Shown piece after piece: positions 51,401 to 62,421 of a DNA stretch of 64,000 bases (its first letter is position 1; each line of letters begins with the position of its first letter). This DNA comes from Malus domestica (taxonomy: Eukaryota > Streptophyta > Magnoliopsida > Rosales > Rosaceae). A model generated the notes under the pieces. That model was not told the DNA's origin. It did not search any database and saw nothing but the letters and a program-made list of their open reading frames with translations. The position numbers and the translations under genes were made by a program. Location of the stretch: assembly GCF_042453785.1 (NCBI RefSeq), contig NC_091675.1:8196501-8260500 (forward strand). Direction: 5' to 3'.

Positions 51401-51733
51401 AGGATGCTTCGTTGGATGTGTGGGCACATGAGAAAGGATAAGATTAGGAATGAGGATATCCGGGGTAAAGTAGGAGTAGCCGAAATTGAAGGAAAGATGA
51501 GAGAAAATCGGTTACGGTGGTTTGGACATGTGCAAAGAAGGCCTACTGACGTTCCGATTAGAAGATGCGACTATGGTACAGAGGTTCAGGGCCGAAGGGG
51601 TAGAGGAAGACCTAGGAAAACTTTGGAAGAGACTCTAAGAAAAGACTTAGAGTACTTGGATCTAACGAAGGACATGACACAGGATCGAGCACAATGGCGT
51701 TCTAAGATTCATATAGCCGATCCCACTCAGTGA
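48471..51733 (+). mobile_element. RTE-clade LINE, body copy (endonuclease + reverse transcriptase)
   Basis: The leader begins ACTCCGCCTATG and holds GGCCGGTCTCAAGCCCGGAT, typical for this family as I recall it. A single frame runs from ATG 48575 to TGA 51731-51733, about 1,050 codons. The APE endonuclease part has RLGTWNIGTLTGK, CLQETKWVG, LFIGGDLNGHVGRE and VANQHRLLV. The reverse transcriptase part has [54 protein letters not shown] and [10 protein letters not shown]. Three in-frame stops interrupt it (TGA 49655, TGA 50024, TAA 51347); the first two sit where relatives have Trp, so G-to-A transitions are likely. No frameshift is seen. It is dead as a protein source but little worn. The normal 3' UTR and tail are missing, since unrelated DNA starts at the stop codon. 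Confidence 0.88.
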
Positions 51734-51993
51734 CTTGGATTCTCCAAGTCTCCAACCGAGAAGTTTTCCTCACTCGGGAAATTAAGGGAACACTACCCCA
51801 ACCTACATGCTCCACTCAGAAAGCTTCAACATACAAGCTTCAACAAAAGAAAATTCAAAGAACTTAGCGAAGAAGGCTTTGGTGTATTTAACACAATACG
51901 TTGAAATGAATGAAAGCTTATTTATTGATATCCCCGATAAGCTACAAATATGTACACATATATGAGTCAAAATAAACAAACAAGAGGGAGCCT

Positions 51994-52674
51994 TCACAAA
52001 GGTTGCTTAGGAGAAGTCTCAGCAATCGGTAGAGCCCCAGAAAGAGAAGGCACCGGAGGGGGATCATTTGGAGCCTCAGTACTGGACAGAACCCTAGAAG
52101 GAGGAGGCATCAGAGGTTGATCATTTGGAGCTTCATTACGCGGTACAGCCCCAGAAGACGAAGGCAATAAATGCCTTTGGAACAAACCCACAAATCTCTG
52201 ATGATCAAGTAAAACCTGACCATCAGTTTCCTTCATCTGGTCAAACTTCCTCTTCATGTTTGTAGCATAGTCATGTGCGAGCCGGTGCAACTGTTTATTC
52301 TCATGCTTGAGCCCTCTAATCTCCTGTTTGAGACTCATCACTTCAGCCGCCAATGATTCAACTTGGCGGGTTCGAGCTAATAGGCGTTGGGCCATATTAG
52401 ACACAGAACATGCACACTGAACACTGAGAGCCAGCGAATCCTTAACAGCTAACTCATCAGACCGTTTGGAAAGTAGTCTGTTATCTTTGGGAGTGAGAAG
52501 GTTCCTGGCCACCACCGCAGCGGTCATATCATTCTTCATCACGGAATCCCCAACGGTAAGAGGACCAGTAGGGGAGACGAAGGATGGGCGCCATATGTTG
52601 TCTGGAGAAGGCGGGGCTGCCTCTTCAACAAGGTTCAAGTCAAAACGACGGTCGGAGGGGCCAGACATTTTCAA
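51994..52674 (-). CDS. 226-residue coiled-coil protein of a repeat element, function unknown
   Basis: An open frame starts MKMSGPSDRRFDLNLVEEAA and continues with PSPDNIWRPSFVSPTGPL. A clear coiled-coil region at about residues 100-150 (VESLAAEVMSLKQEIRGLKH, ENKQLHRLAHDYATNMKRKF) follows, then Pro/Ser-rich near-repeats ending SPKQPL. There is a weak TATA-like TTTTTATAGG on the minus strand near 52783-52792, about 110 bases above the ATG, and an AATAAATAAG polyadenylation-like site near 51915. It looks like a complete transcription unit. Similar proteins are, from memory, common in apple annotations as uncharacterised proteins. I do not recognise a known domain, so no function is given. Confidence 0.5.
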   Translation of the reverse strand: MKMSGPSDRRFDLNLVEEAAPPSPDNIWRPSFVSPTGPLTVGDSVMKNDMTAAVVARNLLTPKDNRLLSKRSDELAVKDSLALSVQCACSVSNMAQRLLARTRQVESLAAEVMSLKQEIRGLKHENKQLHRLAHDYATNMKRKFDQMKETDGQVLLDHQRFVGLFQRHLLPSSSGAVPRNEAPNDQPLMPPPSRVLSSTEAPNDPPPVPSLSGALPIAETSPKQPL

Positions 52675-52965
52675 AGGTGTTGAAGAGAGAAGAGGTCGGA
52701 CAAATCAAGATCTTAGAAGTGCAAGAATGAAGCTTCTACTGGTGGAGATTCAAGTGTGCTTTGGAACTTAATGCCAGCCCCTATAAAAATCTGCACTTGA
52801 CGGAGCTTCAGAAATCGAAGAGGCGCCTGCTCAGAAATCGAAGAGGCGTTTGCTTTCTCAAAAGCTGGGCTGCTTAGAGATCACGAGGGTTGATCTCAAA
52901 AATTGAAGAGACGTTTACTTTCTCAAAAGTTGGGCTGCTTAAAGACCACGAAGGCCGATCTCAGA

Positions 52966-54792
52966 AATCGAAGAGACGCTCGCTTTCTCAAAAGCTGGGC
53001 TCCCCAGAGACCACGAGGGCCGATCTCAGAAATCGAAGAGGCACCTACTTTTCCAGCCTTGTCAGCACCTGTCACACGCACACTCAGCTTTGCGAAAATT
53101 ATGGGCATTCTGTCGAAGACTTCTGGGGAAGTAGAAAACACATGAATCTTACTGTTCAATCACCCACTTCCCACACGCAACAATAGCTCATGGGTACCAC
53201 AGATAACTTTGCCAAAGTTCTCTGCCAAAGTTGAGCACGTGAAGCTTGCAGCTCCCACTACATCGCTCTGACCAAGAAGGGTAAAAGAATAGCAAAGAAA
53301 CAGCACTAACAAAGTTTAGACCCATAAATTTTGAAGGTCTAGCTACCATATTATTACCCACAAGGGTAAAGGAACAGTACCACTGCTGGATAATTGGAAA
53401 GTCCCTGTGTGTCAACCTCTGTGCTTCATGGCAAGGTAGACTAGCAAACATGCCCAACCTTTACTCACATTCGAGAAAACACTCCCAATAAGATTGCTTG
53501 CTCCAAAATCGAAGAAGCACCGTCCTCCGAATCTCGAGAGCCAGACTCCCAACATGACTACTTTATTAAAAATCGAAGAGAGGGTAAAGGAACAGTACCA
53601 TTGCTGGATAATTGGAAAGTCCCTGTGTGTCAACCTTTGTGCTTCGTGGCAAGGTAGACTAGCAAACATGCCCAACCTTTACTCACATTCGAGAAAACAC
53701 TCCCAACAAGATTGCTTGCTCCAAAATTGAAGAGGCACCGTCCTCCGAATCTCGAGAGCCAGACTCCCAACATGATTACTTTCTCAAACATCGAAGAGAC
53801 ACTGCTCCCCGAATCTTCGAGAGCCAGACCCACAGCATGATTGCTTTCTCAAAAATCGATGAGGCATCGTTCTCCGAATCAATCGAAGAGGCGCTCGCTT
53901 TCTCAAAAGCTGGGCTGCTCAGAGACCACGAGGGCCGATCTCAGAAATCGAAGAGGCACCTACTTTTCTAGCCTTGTCAGCACCTGTCACACGCACACTC
54001 AGCTTTGCAGAAGTTATGGGCATTCTGTCGAAGACTTCTTGTGAAGTAGAAAGCACATGAATCTTACTGTTCAATTACCCACTTCCCACACGCAACAATA
54101 GCTCATGGGTACCACAGATAACTTTGCCAAAGTTCTCTGCCAAAGTTGAACACGTGAAGCTTGCAGCTCCCACTACATCGCTCTGACCAAGAAAGGTAAA
54201 AGAATAGCAAAGAAACAGCACTAACAAAGTTTAGACACATAAATTTTGAAGGTCTAGCTACCATATTATTACCCACAAGGGTAAAGGAACAGTACCACTG
54301 CTGGATAATTGGAAAGTCCCTGTGTGTCAACCTCTGTGCTTCGTGGCAAGGTAGAATAGCAAACATGCCCAACCTTTACTCACATTCGAGAAAACACTCC
54401 TAACAAGATTGCTTGCTCCAAAATCGAAGAGGCACCGTCCTCTGAATCTCGAGAGCCAGACTCCCAACATGACTACTTTCTCAAAATCGAAGAGAGGGTA
54501 AAGGAACAGTACCATTGCTGGATAATTGGAAAGTCCCTGTGTGTCAACCTTTGTGCTTCGTGGCAAGGTAGACTAGCAAACATGCCCAACCTTTACTCAC
54601 ATTCGAGACAACACTCCCAACAAGATTGCTTGCTCCAAAATCGAAGAGGCACCGCCCTCCGAATCTCGAGAGCCAGACCCCCAGCATGATTGCTTTCTCA
54701 AAAATCGAAGAGGCATCGTTCTCCGAATCTCGAGAGCCAGATACCACAGACCACTTTTTCAAAGTGCTCTGACAGAGTTAAAACATGTGAAA
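52966..54792. repeat. Tandem duplication of about 913 bp with inner subrepeats
   Basis: Two long copies, about 52966-53878 and 53880-54792, share order and most bases; offsets measured at several points are 911-914. Inside each copy a roughly 215-bp subunit beginning GGGTAAAGGAACAGTACCA recurs (about 53372 and 53586; 54281 and 54495). Motifs AAATCGAAGAGGCACC and TCTCGAGAGCCAGAC recur many times. All frames inside are by-products. Confidence 0.85.
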
Positions 54793-56134
54793 CTGACAGC
54801 TCCCACTACCGTGCTATGACCAAGCAGGGTAAATGAATAGCATTACTACTTGTTGTTAGGGAGACTCCTATATATGTCGACCTCCATCCCCAACGGACGA
54901 GCAGACCTGCAAAAATGCTCAACCCTTCATCATATCTGAGAGGGCACTCCCAACGAAGCCTTTCGAAATATTCAGCTTTCTTTCCCCCCGATAATACCTC
55001 TGCAAACAAGCTATACTAGAGCAAGAATATCTCATATCATCAGGGTTAAAAGCAAGAGTATCCCATATCATGCTTTTTCCCTGTCTTTTCCTTTGGCCTT
55101 GTTTTTACCTGCAAGACAAGGAGAAAGAGAGCAATCAGTCAGCACTTGGAATCAAGCTTCCAGCCAGGAACTGACTGCCTGGAACCCCTTACCTGATTAC
55201 TTACCTGGCATTGCTCTCGAGTACTCATCTTCAACATCTTATGTTTCCAGGGAAGATTCCGCATTTGCTTGAGGAACAGATAGGGCAAGTGCGAAGGATA
55301 CAAGGAAGCATGTGGAGACAAGCGTAACAGCACACGTGCCGATACATCCATTACTCTGTCAAAAGCAAAAGTATCCCATATCAGCAGGGTGGAACATACT
55401 CTAGATTTGATGGACTTGTTTTGACCCTCAAATTCTTCAGTCGGCCTTATACTCTGGAGGAAACCAGAAAACCCTCCAGCTCAGTTCAAGAATAAGCCTG
55501 TGGAAAGTTACTTCTTCAAAAGCAAAAGTATCTCATATCATCTCTTCTCATTTTTCTTCTCTTTATCCTTCATGCTGTTGCAAGATGGGGAGAAGGTGAA
55601 CAATCAGTCGGAGCTCTGATTGCTTACCTTGTCTGTCACCTCTTTCAGCAGACCCCCTAGCTCGGCGACTTGGGGGACTCCTACTACATGGTTTGTATCG
55701 CGCTTGACTAAGTCTGAAACTACAAGTAAGCTTCAAGTGAAATTGATACATTACCTTGTGCATCTCCACCAGTTAAAGATACCACCCCTGGATGGAGGAA
55801 AAGTACTTCCAAAGAAGATGCCACATCTACCTATGAGACAGATAAGGCAAGTCAAGACGACACCACACTCCGATACTTAGAAGTTTCGTGATTACGAGAT
55901 CATTCTCCCACAATATTTCCTAATGTCATTTGTACTAAATCATTCACTTGTACTCACTAAAGGAGAGCTTGAACCTATGTACTTGTGTAAACCCTTCACA
56001 ATTAATGAGAACTCTTCTATTCCGTGGACGTAGCCAATCTGGGTGAACCACGTACATCTTGTGTTTGCTTTCCTATCTCTATCCATTTATATACTTATCC
56101 ACACTAATGACCGGAGCAATCTAGCGAAGATCAC

Positions 56135-56753
56135 AAAAAGCGACCGTTTTCGCTACCTAGGATCTATCTTGCAAGAGAACGGAGAATTAGATGGAGATCT
56201 CAACCATAAAATACGAGCTGGATGGATGAAGTGTAAGAGTGCATCCGGCGTGTTGTGTGACCGTCGTAGGCCACTGAAGCTCAAGGGAAAATTTTATAGG
56301 ACGGCAATAAGGCCAGCGATGTTGTATGGCACAGAATGTTGGGCGGTGAAGCATCAACACGTACACAAAATGGGTGTAGCGGAGATGAGGATGCTTCGTG
56401 GGATGTGTGGGCACACGAGAAAGGATAAGATTGGGAATGAGGATATCCGAGGTAAAGTAGGAGTAGCCGAAATTGTAGGAAAGATGAGAGAAAATCGGCT
56501 CCGGTGATTTGGACATGTGCAAAGAAGGCCGACTGACGCTCTGGTTCGAAGATGTGACTACGGGACAGAGGTTCAGGGCCGAAGGGGTAGAGGAAGACCT
56601 AGGAAAACTTTGGAAGAGACTCTAAGAAAAGACTTAGAGTACTTGGATCTAACGGAGGACATGACACAAAACCGAGCGCAATGGCGTTCTAGGATTCATA
56701 TAGCCGACCCTACTTAGTGGGAAAAGGCTTTGTTGTTGTTGTTGTTGTTGTTG
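56135..56753 (+). mobile_element. Second, 5'-truncated RTE-LINE 3' end with TTG tail
   Basis: This matches 51150-51733 over about 584 bp with roughly 35-40 differences by eye (6-7%), so it is a different family member, not a recent duplicate. It ends in a TAG stop at 56715, a short 3' UTR (GGGAAAAGGC) and a (TTG)n tail at 56729-56753. One Trp codon reads TGA (about 56504). Its left edge begins in the middle of the reverse transcriptase frame at AAGCGACCG, as in a 5'-truncated copy. Confidence 0.85.
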
Positions 56754-56773
56754 TAGTGATCGTTTAATCATGA

Positions 56774-57183
56774 TGTCACTTAGTATGACAGTCTAGTAGT
56801 ATTTCTCTTCACTTATAAATAAGAAGTTTTAGATTTAATTTTCGTCAAAAACGAATTTGAACCAAGTTATTATGACTAGTTCATTGTGAAGTTTAGCTTG
56901 CTCCACCACCCTCATAATGTAAATACTATTGTATGTAGTAACAAAAAAAATCATATTGATGATTGTTCATTTATTTTGATATGGACAACTAAACCACCTT
57001 CAATTTGATTTTTTTTCTTCTGTAGGTATGATTGTCAAATGGTGATTATAAAATAAATGGTTTTGATTGTTACATGCGTATTGTATTAATTAATTAACTA
57101 CAAATAGGTGAATAAGGAGTGCCTTCGAATCAAAACCTAAGTATTTCACATTTTAATGAATAATATTGTCTTGTTTTGTAGCA
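56774..57183. repeat. Tandem ~1-kb non-coding tract, copy 1, left part
   Basis: Sequence here lines up with about 61130-61500: CGTCAAAAACGAATTTGAA, AAATAAATGGTTTTGATTGT and TGAATAATATTGTCTTGTTT are shared with few changes. It is continued on the other side of the solo LTR, at 60184. Confidence 0.75.
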
Positions 57184-60183
57184 TCACATGTGACAACCCG
57201 TCCCAAATTTTACGATTTTATAAATTTTGAGTGTCGTTATTCATTATTCTATTCATTTATTATGGTTATTGTTATTTTTACTAAGGGAGGAGTTAGAAAG
57301 AATGAGGGGAAAATAAAAAGAAGAAAAGAAAAGAGGATGGCTGCCTGATGGTAGCGAAGTGGAGAGGGAGAGAAAGGGATGGGCAATGCCCAATCAGGAA
57401 ATGAGGAAAGTGAGAGTGAGTCAGTGACAAATGGAAGAGAAGAACTAGGAGGGAAATGAGGGAGGTGTGGAGCACCCAACCCAGCCGACTCGTGCACCCA
57501 AAACAAAACTGGTTTCGACCCCGTTCCAATTTCGGCTAAATCCCACCACTTCTCCGACGAAAGTCACCCATTCTTCACCTTGAAATTATCCCTTGACCTC
57601 CCCTCTTCCATTTCCACCCAAAATTAGAAGGAATTTGGTTGAAGTTTGGTGGAAAAACCACCATGGGTGCCACGGGAAAGGTTACTCGAAATCCACCCAT
57701 TTGTGAAACGTTTTCCTTCAATTACCACTACCAAGACACTCCCCTAGAACCCAGGAACAAAGCCCAAGTAGTGGTGGAGGCATCAAAGCAAGTTTGGAGG
57801 TCGAATCGAATCACACCCAATTCTAGGGTTTCGTATTGTTTTAGCAAAATTGGAGCCTTTCTAGGCCAAATGGGACTTGGCCACAGGCATAAAGTTTACT
57901 CTACTATTTGAGATCTTCAATTTTGTAAATTTTGAGAATTTTTAAAAATAGTTAAATTTTCCTGCGAGTCAGGACTGCCGACTGCCACCCGTAACGACAC
58001 GTGGCCTGTAGGCCAATGATGTTTTTATTTAAGTACTATTATATGCCCTGGGTTCATAATTGATATCCGTATGACGTAATTTCATTATTTGGGCTTAGTT
58101 TTATTTCGACACGTGAATATGTCAAAATATGAATCGACGATCCGATCCTTAGTTCCTCACCAAACTTTAATACCTTATAGTGCATAATATTTGAAGATCA
58201 TAGGAACTTATGGATGGGGAATCCGACGTACAGATCTTCCCAAATTGGATTTGTAAGTTTATAAAATAAATGTTAACCGTCACTTAATTTTGGGCAATTG
58301 ACGGAAATCCGACCGTTGGATCGTAATAAAATTTTAGTATGTTATTCTAGAAGCATAATGTGGATCTTTGGAATTTTTGGATTAGAAATCTGATATGCGG
58401 ATCTTCTGGAGCAAGTTTACAGGGTTCTAGATCCAACCGTCGATCTTTGATCGACAGTTGACTCTTGGTCAATGGGTCTCAAATTATTCTTGAAGGTCCT
58501 TGAGGATATGTATTATGTAAATTAGGTATTCTATAAGTAAGAACTCTGAGACGTGATTTGATACTTGACCACAGGCGACGATAGTTTGTGATGTCTCGAC
58601 ATTTGTGCGAGGGAGTCGTATCGCAGACCTAAGGTGAATAGGTCTTTTCTCTTCTATTATATATATATATACACACACACACGATTGACATCTCCTCAAA
58701 CGTTTATAAATTGAATATTTCATATAATTACTGTCAATGCTTTGAAGTACTAATGCGAACTACGAATAGCTTGATCCCTGTTTAGGGTACGTAGGCAGTC
58801 TAACAAGACGTTAGATGCATCCATATAATAAATGAAACTAAATAATTGGGACAATAGCCTTATTTGGGGAATTGAACAATGTGAGGGACATTGGTGGAAA
58901 ATGTGAGAATTAACCTTATGATTTGGTAGTTAATTGTTGTTCATAAATCAATGTGTGAAGAATCAAGGAATTGAAGTAAGGAAACGTAAGTAATGTTAGT
59001 TAATTAAACTAGTGTCTAATTGGGCTTATCACCAATAATTATTCCCAAAAGTAAATGGTTTGACAGTGGGGCGTTACGGTTATTGCATTTTAAGCCATTT
59101 GTTTATGTGTTTATATATCTGGAAATATTATGATATGGTTGAAATTCAGATTTACATCCTGATACATCCATATGTATATTCCTTGCACATAATTATTGCG
59201 AACGCTTTGGAGTGCAAAAATGAACAAAGAACACACAGGTAAGTTCAGGTAAGTATACGGTATTAGTTGAACTGATGGGGTTATGGTATGACTACATTTA
59301 TGTTTTAAGTAACTCCGACACGGTCTTACAGGTTGCAATAGTAGGCAACTCCGACATTGTCGTACATGTTGCTTATGAGTCGTACATGTGGTATTAGATG
59401 CATTTAAAGCTCATAAACCTGCACCTCGGTGTTAGTGCTCCCGCCTGTGGCCAGGGCACAGTCCTTCACGTAATGTTCACCTCCTGCACTATACGCTCAC
59501 CTTGAATTCAAGGTAGGTGCACATGCCTGTTGTACAGACCAATATAGGTGGTTCCAACTTGTATGTGACTCTTTATGTGATCGTAGCACTTGAGTGTATT
59601 CATTTACACCCAGTCCTGTCGTACAGACCACTACAGTGGTTCCGACTTGTGAGATATGGGTAAGTCCTATCGGTCACCATAGGTGACTTCGACTTGCGTA
59701 CTAGTATGAGTTATTAATCATATGATTATTTAATATTGCTGACGAGATGCTGTATTGTGGTATATTTATGATATTTTCTGGAAATTATACAGGTGTTGTA
59801 GCGAGGGGTTATAATGTTTTATATGGGTTCTATTAAAATTTTATTTACAGGGCCACTCACCTTTGTCTTGTCTTCACCCTCCAGGTCTTATTAGTTAAGC
59901 TTTCTTATCGTTGAAGATTCGTGCGATTCTTAGTATTGAAGATTATTTCGAGGATACGATTCTTAATTCACTTTTCTGTAATTGCTTATGCTCTAACGTC
60001 ACGTGTGAAGTGAGTTCATTCCCACTCACCGGTGCACTCTGGTATTTAGGCACTTTTAGGTTTAAATTTATTCACATTTTTCCACATCATCACACTTTAT
60101 GGCTTCGTCACCTTCCAGGTGTCGGTCAGCACAACTCGATTTGGAGTCCTAGTGAACATTCCGGATCGAGGTGTGTCATCACA
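57184..60183 (+). mobile_element. Solo LTR, about 3 kb, gypsy-like by end sequence
   Basis: The unit at 57189-60178 starts TGTGACAACCCGTCCC and ends GGATCGAGGTGTGTCA, both TG...CA. It is flanked by a 5-bp TCACA direct repeat (57184-57188 and 60179-60183). There is no internal coding region. The other copy of the surrounding tract, at about 61500, has the uninterrupted site (CATCACATATCTGAGTGG), proving an insertion. Gypsy assignment rests on my memory of such ends. It is a fossil left by recombination between LTRs; target repeats are perfect, so it is not very old. Confidence 0.8.
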
Positions 60184-61115
60184 TATTTGAGTGGTTTTAT
60201 CATTTGACTTGATTTCATGTGTGAGCACAACATGGATGTGAATTATATGCATGCCAAATAAAACTGTAAGTTGGAATGGTTTTTCCAATTCCAAACTCAA
60301 AAATTCTGATTTCGAATATTTTATGAAAAATTTGGAAGAGAATTATAATGCATTTAGAGATTTCGAGAATTCTAAATTTTTGACCCAAATTTTTTCGAAG
60401 TGTTCCAAACTTATTTTGATCTTTTGAAATATTTCGATTTTATAATTATTTACTCCAATTATATATTTTGTAATCAACTTTTGTATTTTATTGCTAGTTT
60501 CAGATACATTTTCTTCATTGTTTTTTTTTATATTAAACATACACTTATATATTAAAAAAAGAAAAGATAAGCATACTATTATACTACAAAATTTACTTGA
60601 ATTTATACATAAGCATATACCAAATATTAAGAAAAAAGAATAAATTTCATGTACGAAAAAGCTTGAAAACATTCAAAAACTTGTAAAATATATGAGTTTT
60701 CGAAATTTCGAATTTTAAAATTACGATTTGATCCGACCCGATGCCAAAATTTGGGTACATAAATCGAAAAGGTCATTTCCAATTCGATCCTTTCCCCCCC
60801 CCCCCCCACACACACACACAAAAAAACCCTAACGTCAAACAATTTTATGGCTGCAATTGGTTTGTGTTAAGTGTTTTAGGATTATAGTTTCAGTCTTATT
60901 TCCAAGAAGCTAAAACCTAGTATTCATCAAATTTTCTTCTTCCAGTGGGTAGAAACAAAAATTGATAACACGTGAAGGAATGTACAAGGTTAGAACCAAA
61001 CACATTTGCAAACTTTAGATTGCCATAAGGACAACTCATATGCCTGTATTGATACAATTTTTGAAGGTATATGTGGAATTACTTGCAAATTGTTTAGATA
61101 TATGTCACTTAATAC
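60184..61115. repeat. Tandem tract, copy 1, right part
   Basis: This continues copy 1 after the LTR and matches about 61508-62204: TGAGTGGTTTTATCATTTGA, AATTATATGCATGCC, AAAACCTAGTATTCATCAAA, CTTCTTCCAGTGGGTAGAAA. It holds an extra AT-rich piece (about 60330-60790) that copy 2 mostly lacks, and a C-run plus CA-run (60793-60820). At 61070-61090 it has the site that in copy 2 carries a MITE. Confidence 0.75.
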
Positions 61116-62204
61116 TACGGTCTAATGATATTCTGTACTTGTAAGTGAGAGGTTTGAAGTTCTTTTCTCGTCAAAAACGAATTTGAATCACATTATGGCT
61201 AGCCTATTGTAAGGCTAAACTCATCTCCTCTTCTTAGTGTAGATAATGTTTGTTAATATATATATATATATTTTTTTTTTTGAAGCTATAACCTATTTCA
61301 TACTCACTATTTTATAATTAGATAATATGCAGCGAACATTTTGTTAGGTATGCTCTTCATATAGTGAATATAAAATAAATGGTGTTGATTGTTACATCTA
61401 CGTACGATAAAAATTAATTAACTACTGAACAAGGATGTGCATTCGAACCTAAACCAGAGTATTTCACATTTTTAATGAATAATCTTGTCTTGTTTTGTAT
61501 CATCACATATCTGAGTGGTTTTATCATTTGATTTGATTTTTTTTTTTTTGAAAGACTCATTTGATTTGATTTCATGTGTGATATAATGCACAACATGGTT
61601 ACATGGGTGTGAATTATATGCATGCCGAATAGGGCTGCAAGTTGGAATGCTATTTCCAATTCCGAATTCAAAAATTCTGAATTCGAATATTTTTATTATT
61701 ATAAAAAGAACAGAAATTAGAAGAAAAAAAAGAAAAGAAAGAACGGAAATTAGAATGTATTTAAAGAATATTAAAAAACTTATAAAATATATGAGTTTCT
61801 GAATTTTTGAGATTAATCCGATTCCAAATTTTTTTAATATGCCAAAAATTTCCAGTTTAAAAATTGTGATTTGATCCGATCCAATTTCAAGTTTTTGGAA
61901 CTCCGAAAAACACCCCTAATGTCAAACCATTTTATGGCTGCAGTTGGTTTGTATTAAGTGTTTAAGGACTAAGTTTCACTCTGTTTTTTCAAGAGCTAAA
62001 ACCTAGTATTCATCAAATTTTCTTCTTCCAATGGGTAGAAACAAAAAATTGATAACAAATTGATAACAACTTAACAAGTGAAGGAACGTGCAAGGTTACA
62101 ACCAAACAAATCCCAAATACATCTTAATCCTTGTCAACTTTAGACTGCCCTAAGGACAACTCATATACCTATATTGATACAACTTTTGAAGGTAAATGCT
62201 AGAT
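61116..62204. repeat. Tandem ~1-kb non-coding tract, copy 2
   Basis: Copy 2 lies directly after copy 1 in the same orientation. It contains the uninterrupted site of the solo LTR near 61502. At 61536-61575 a short direct repeat (CATTTGATTTGATTT) flanks a T-run, perhaps a small retroposed scrap. No coding sequence. Confidence 0.7.
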
Positions 62205-62421
62205 ATTTGTAATGGAGGCAGATTCTCAACCCTCTCACTTTCCGTGCCTTTTTATTTTGTGTAGTCACGGTTAAGTCACGTTAATATTTTATATTATTTT
62301 TTATAGAGATAATAAAACAAAAATGAATAATAATATAAAATGTTGACGTGGCTTAACTGTGACTACACAAACAGCAGGGCACGGGAAGTGGGAGGGTAGA
62401 TAATCTGCCTCCATTTGTAAT
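62205..62421. mobile_element. Mutator-like MITE, 199 bp, with 9-bp target duplication
   Basis: The element at 62214-62412 is bounded by ATTTGTAAT on both sides (62205-62213 and 62413-62421), nine bases as in Mutator-like elements. Inverted arms of about 85 bp start GGAGGCAGATTCTCAACCCT (left) and, reversed, GGAGGCAGATTATCTACCCT (right) and include CACGTTAATATTTTATATT. An older relative lies at 25175. Copy 1 of the host tract has the matching site without the insert (near 61080). Confidence 0.85.

Larger units (their letters stand above)
51734..56134. mobile_element. 4.4-kb foreign block inside the composite (large non-autonomous retroelement-like DNA)
   Basis: This block has no reverse transcriptase or integrase that I can see. 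Parts: a minus-strand gene-like unit (about 51900-52790), a GC-richer tract of tandem repeats (52790-54780), a plus-strand tract with recurring AAGTATCCCATATCA motifs (55020-55540), and a right-hand end of CACTAATGACCGGAGC-type sequence before LINE DNA resumes. The right part resembles the end of a large LTR-retrotransposon derivative known from apple, but I can identify neither paired LTRs nor a primer site, so the class is uncertain. Confidence 0.5.
48451..56773 (+). mobile_element. Composite RTE-LINE insertion with 20-bp target duplication
   Basis: A perfect 20-bp direct repeat, TAGTGATCGTTTAATCATGA, stands at 48451-48470 and 56754-56773. It flanks three blocks: an RTE LINE without its 3' UTR and tail (48471-51733), 4.4 kb of foreign repeated DNA (51734 to about 56134), and a second LINE 3' end (about 56135-56717) with 3' UTR and a (TTG)n tail to 56753. 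The short microsatellite tail is usual for RTE LINEs. Whole span 8,283 bp between duplications. The order and single target duplication suggest that the composite was inserted as one unit or was assembled after insertion. Confidence 0.75.

Noticed and set aside
53188-54762. Several minus-strand frames with near-identical LPCHEAQRLTHRDFPIIQQW text
   Set aside because: They repeat because the DNA is tandemly duplicated; they are not separate genes.
57639-57911. 90-residue open frame
   Set aside because: Lies wholly inside the solo LTR and has no known domain.
60793-60842. C-run followed by CA-run, possible CRISPR-like or telomere-like repeat
   Set aside because: Simple mononucleotide and dinucleotide runs; no spacers or ordered repeat units.
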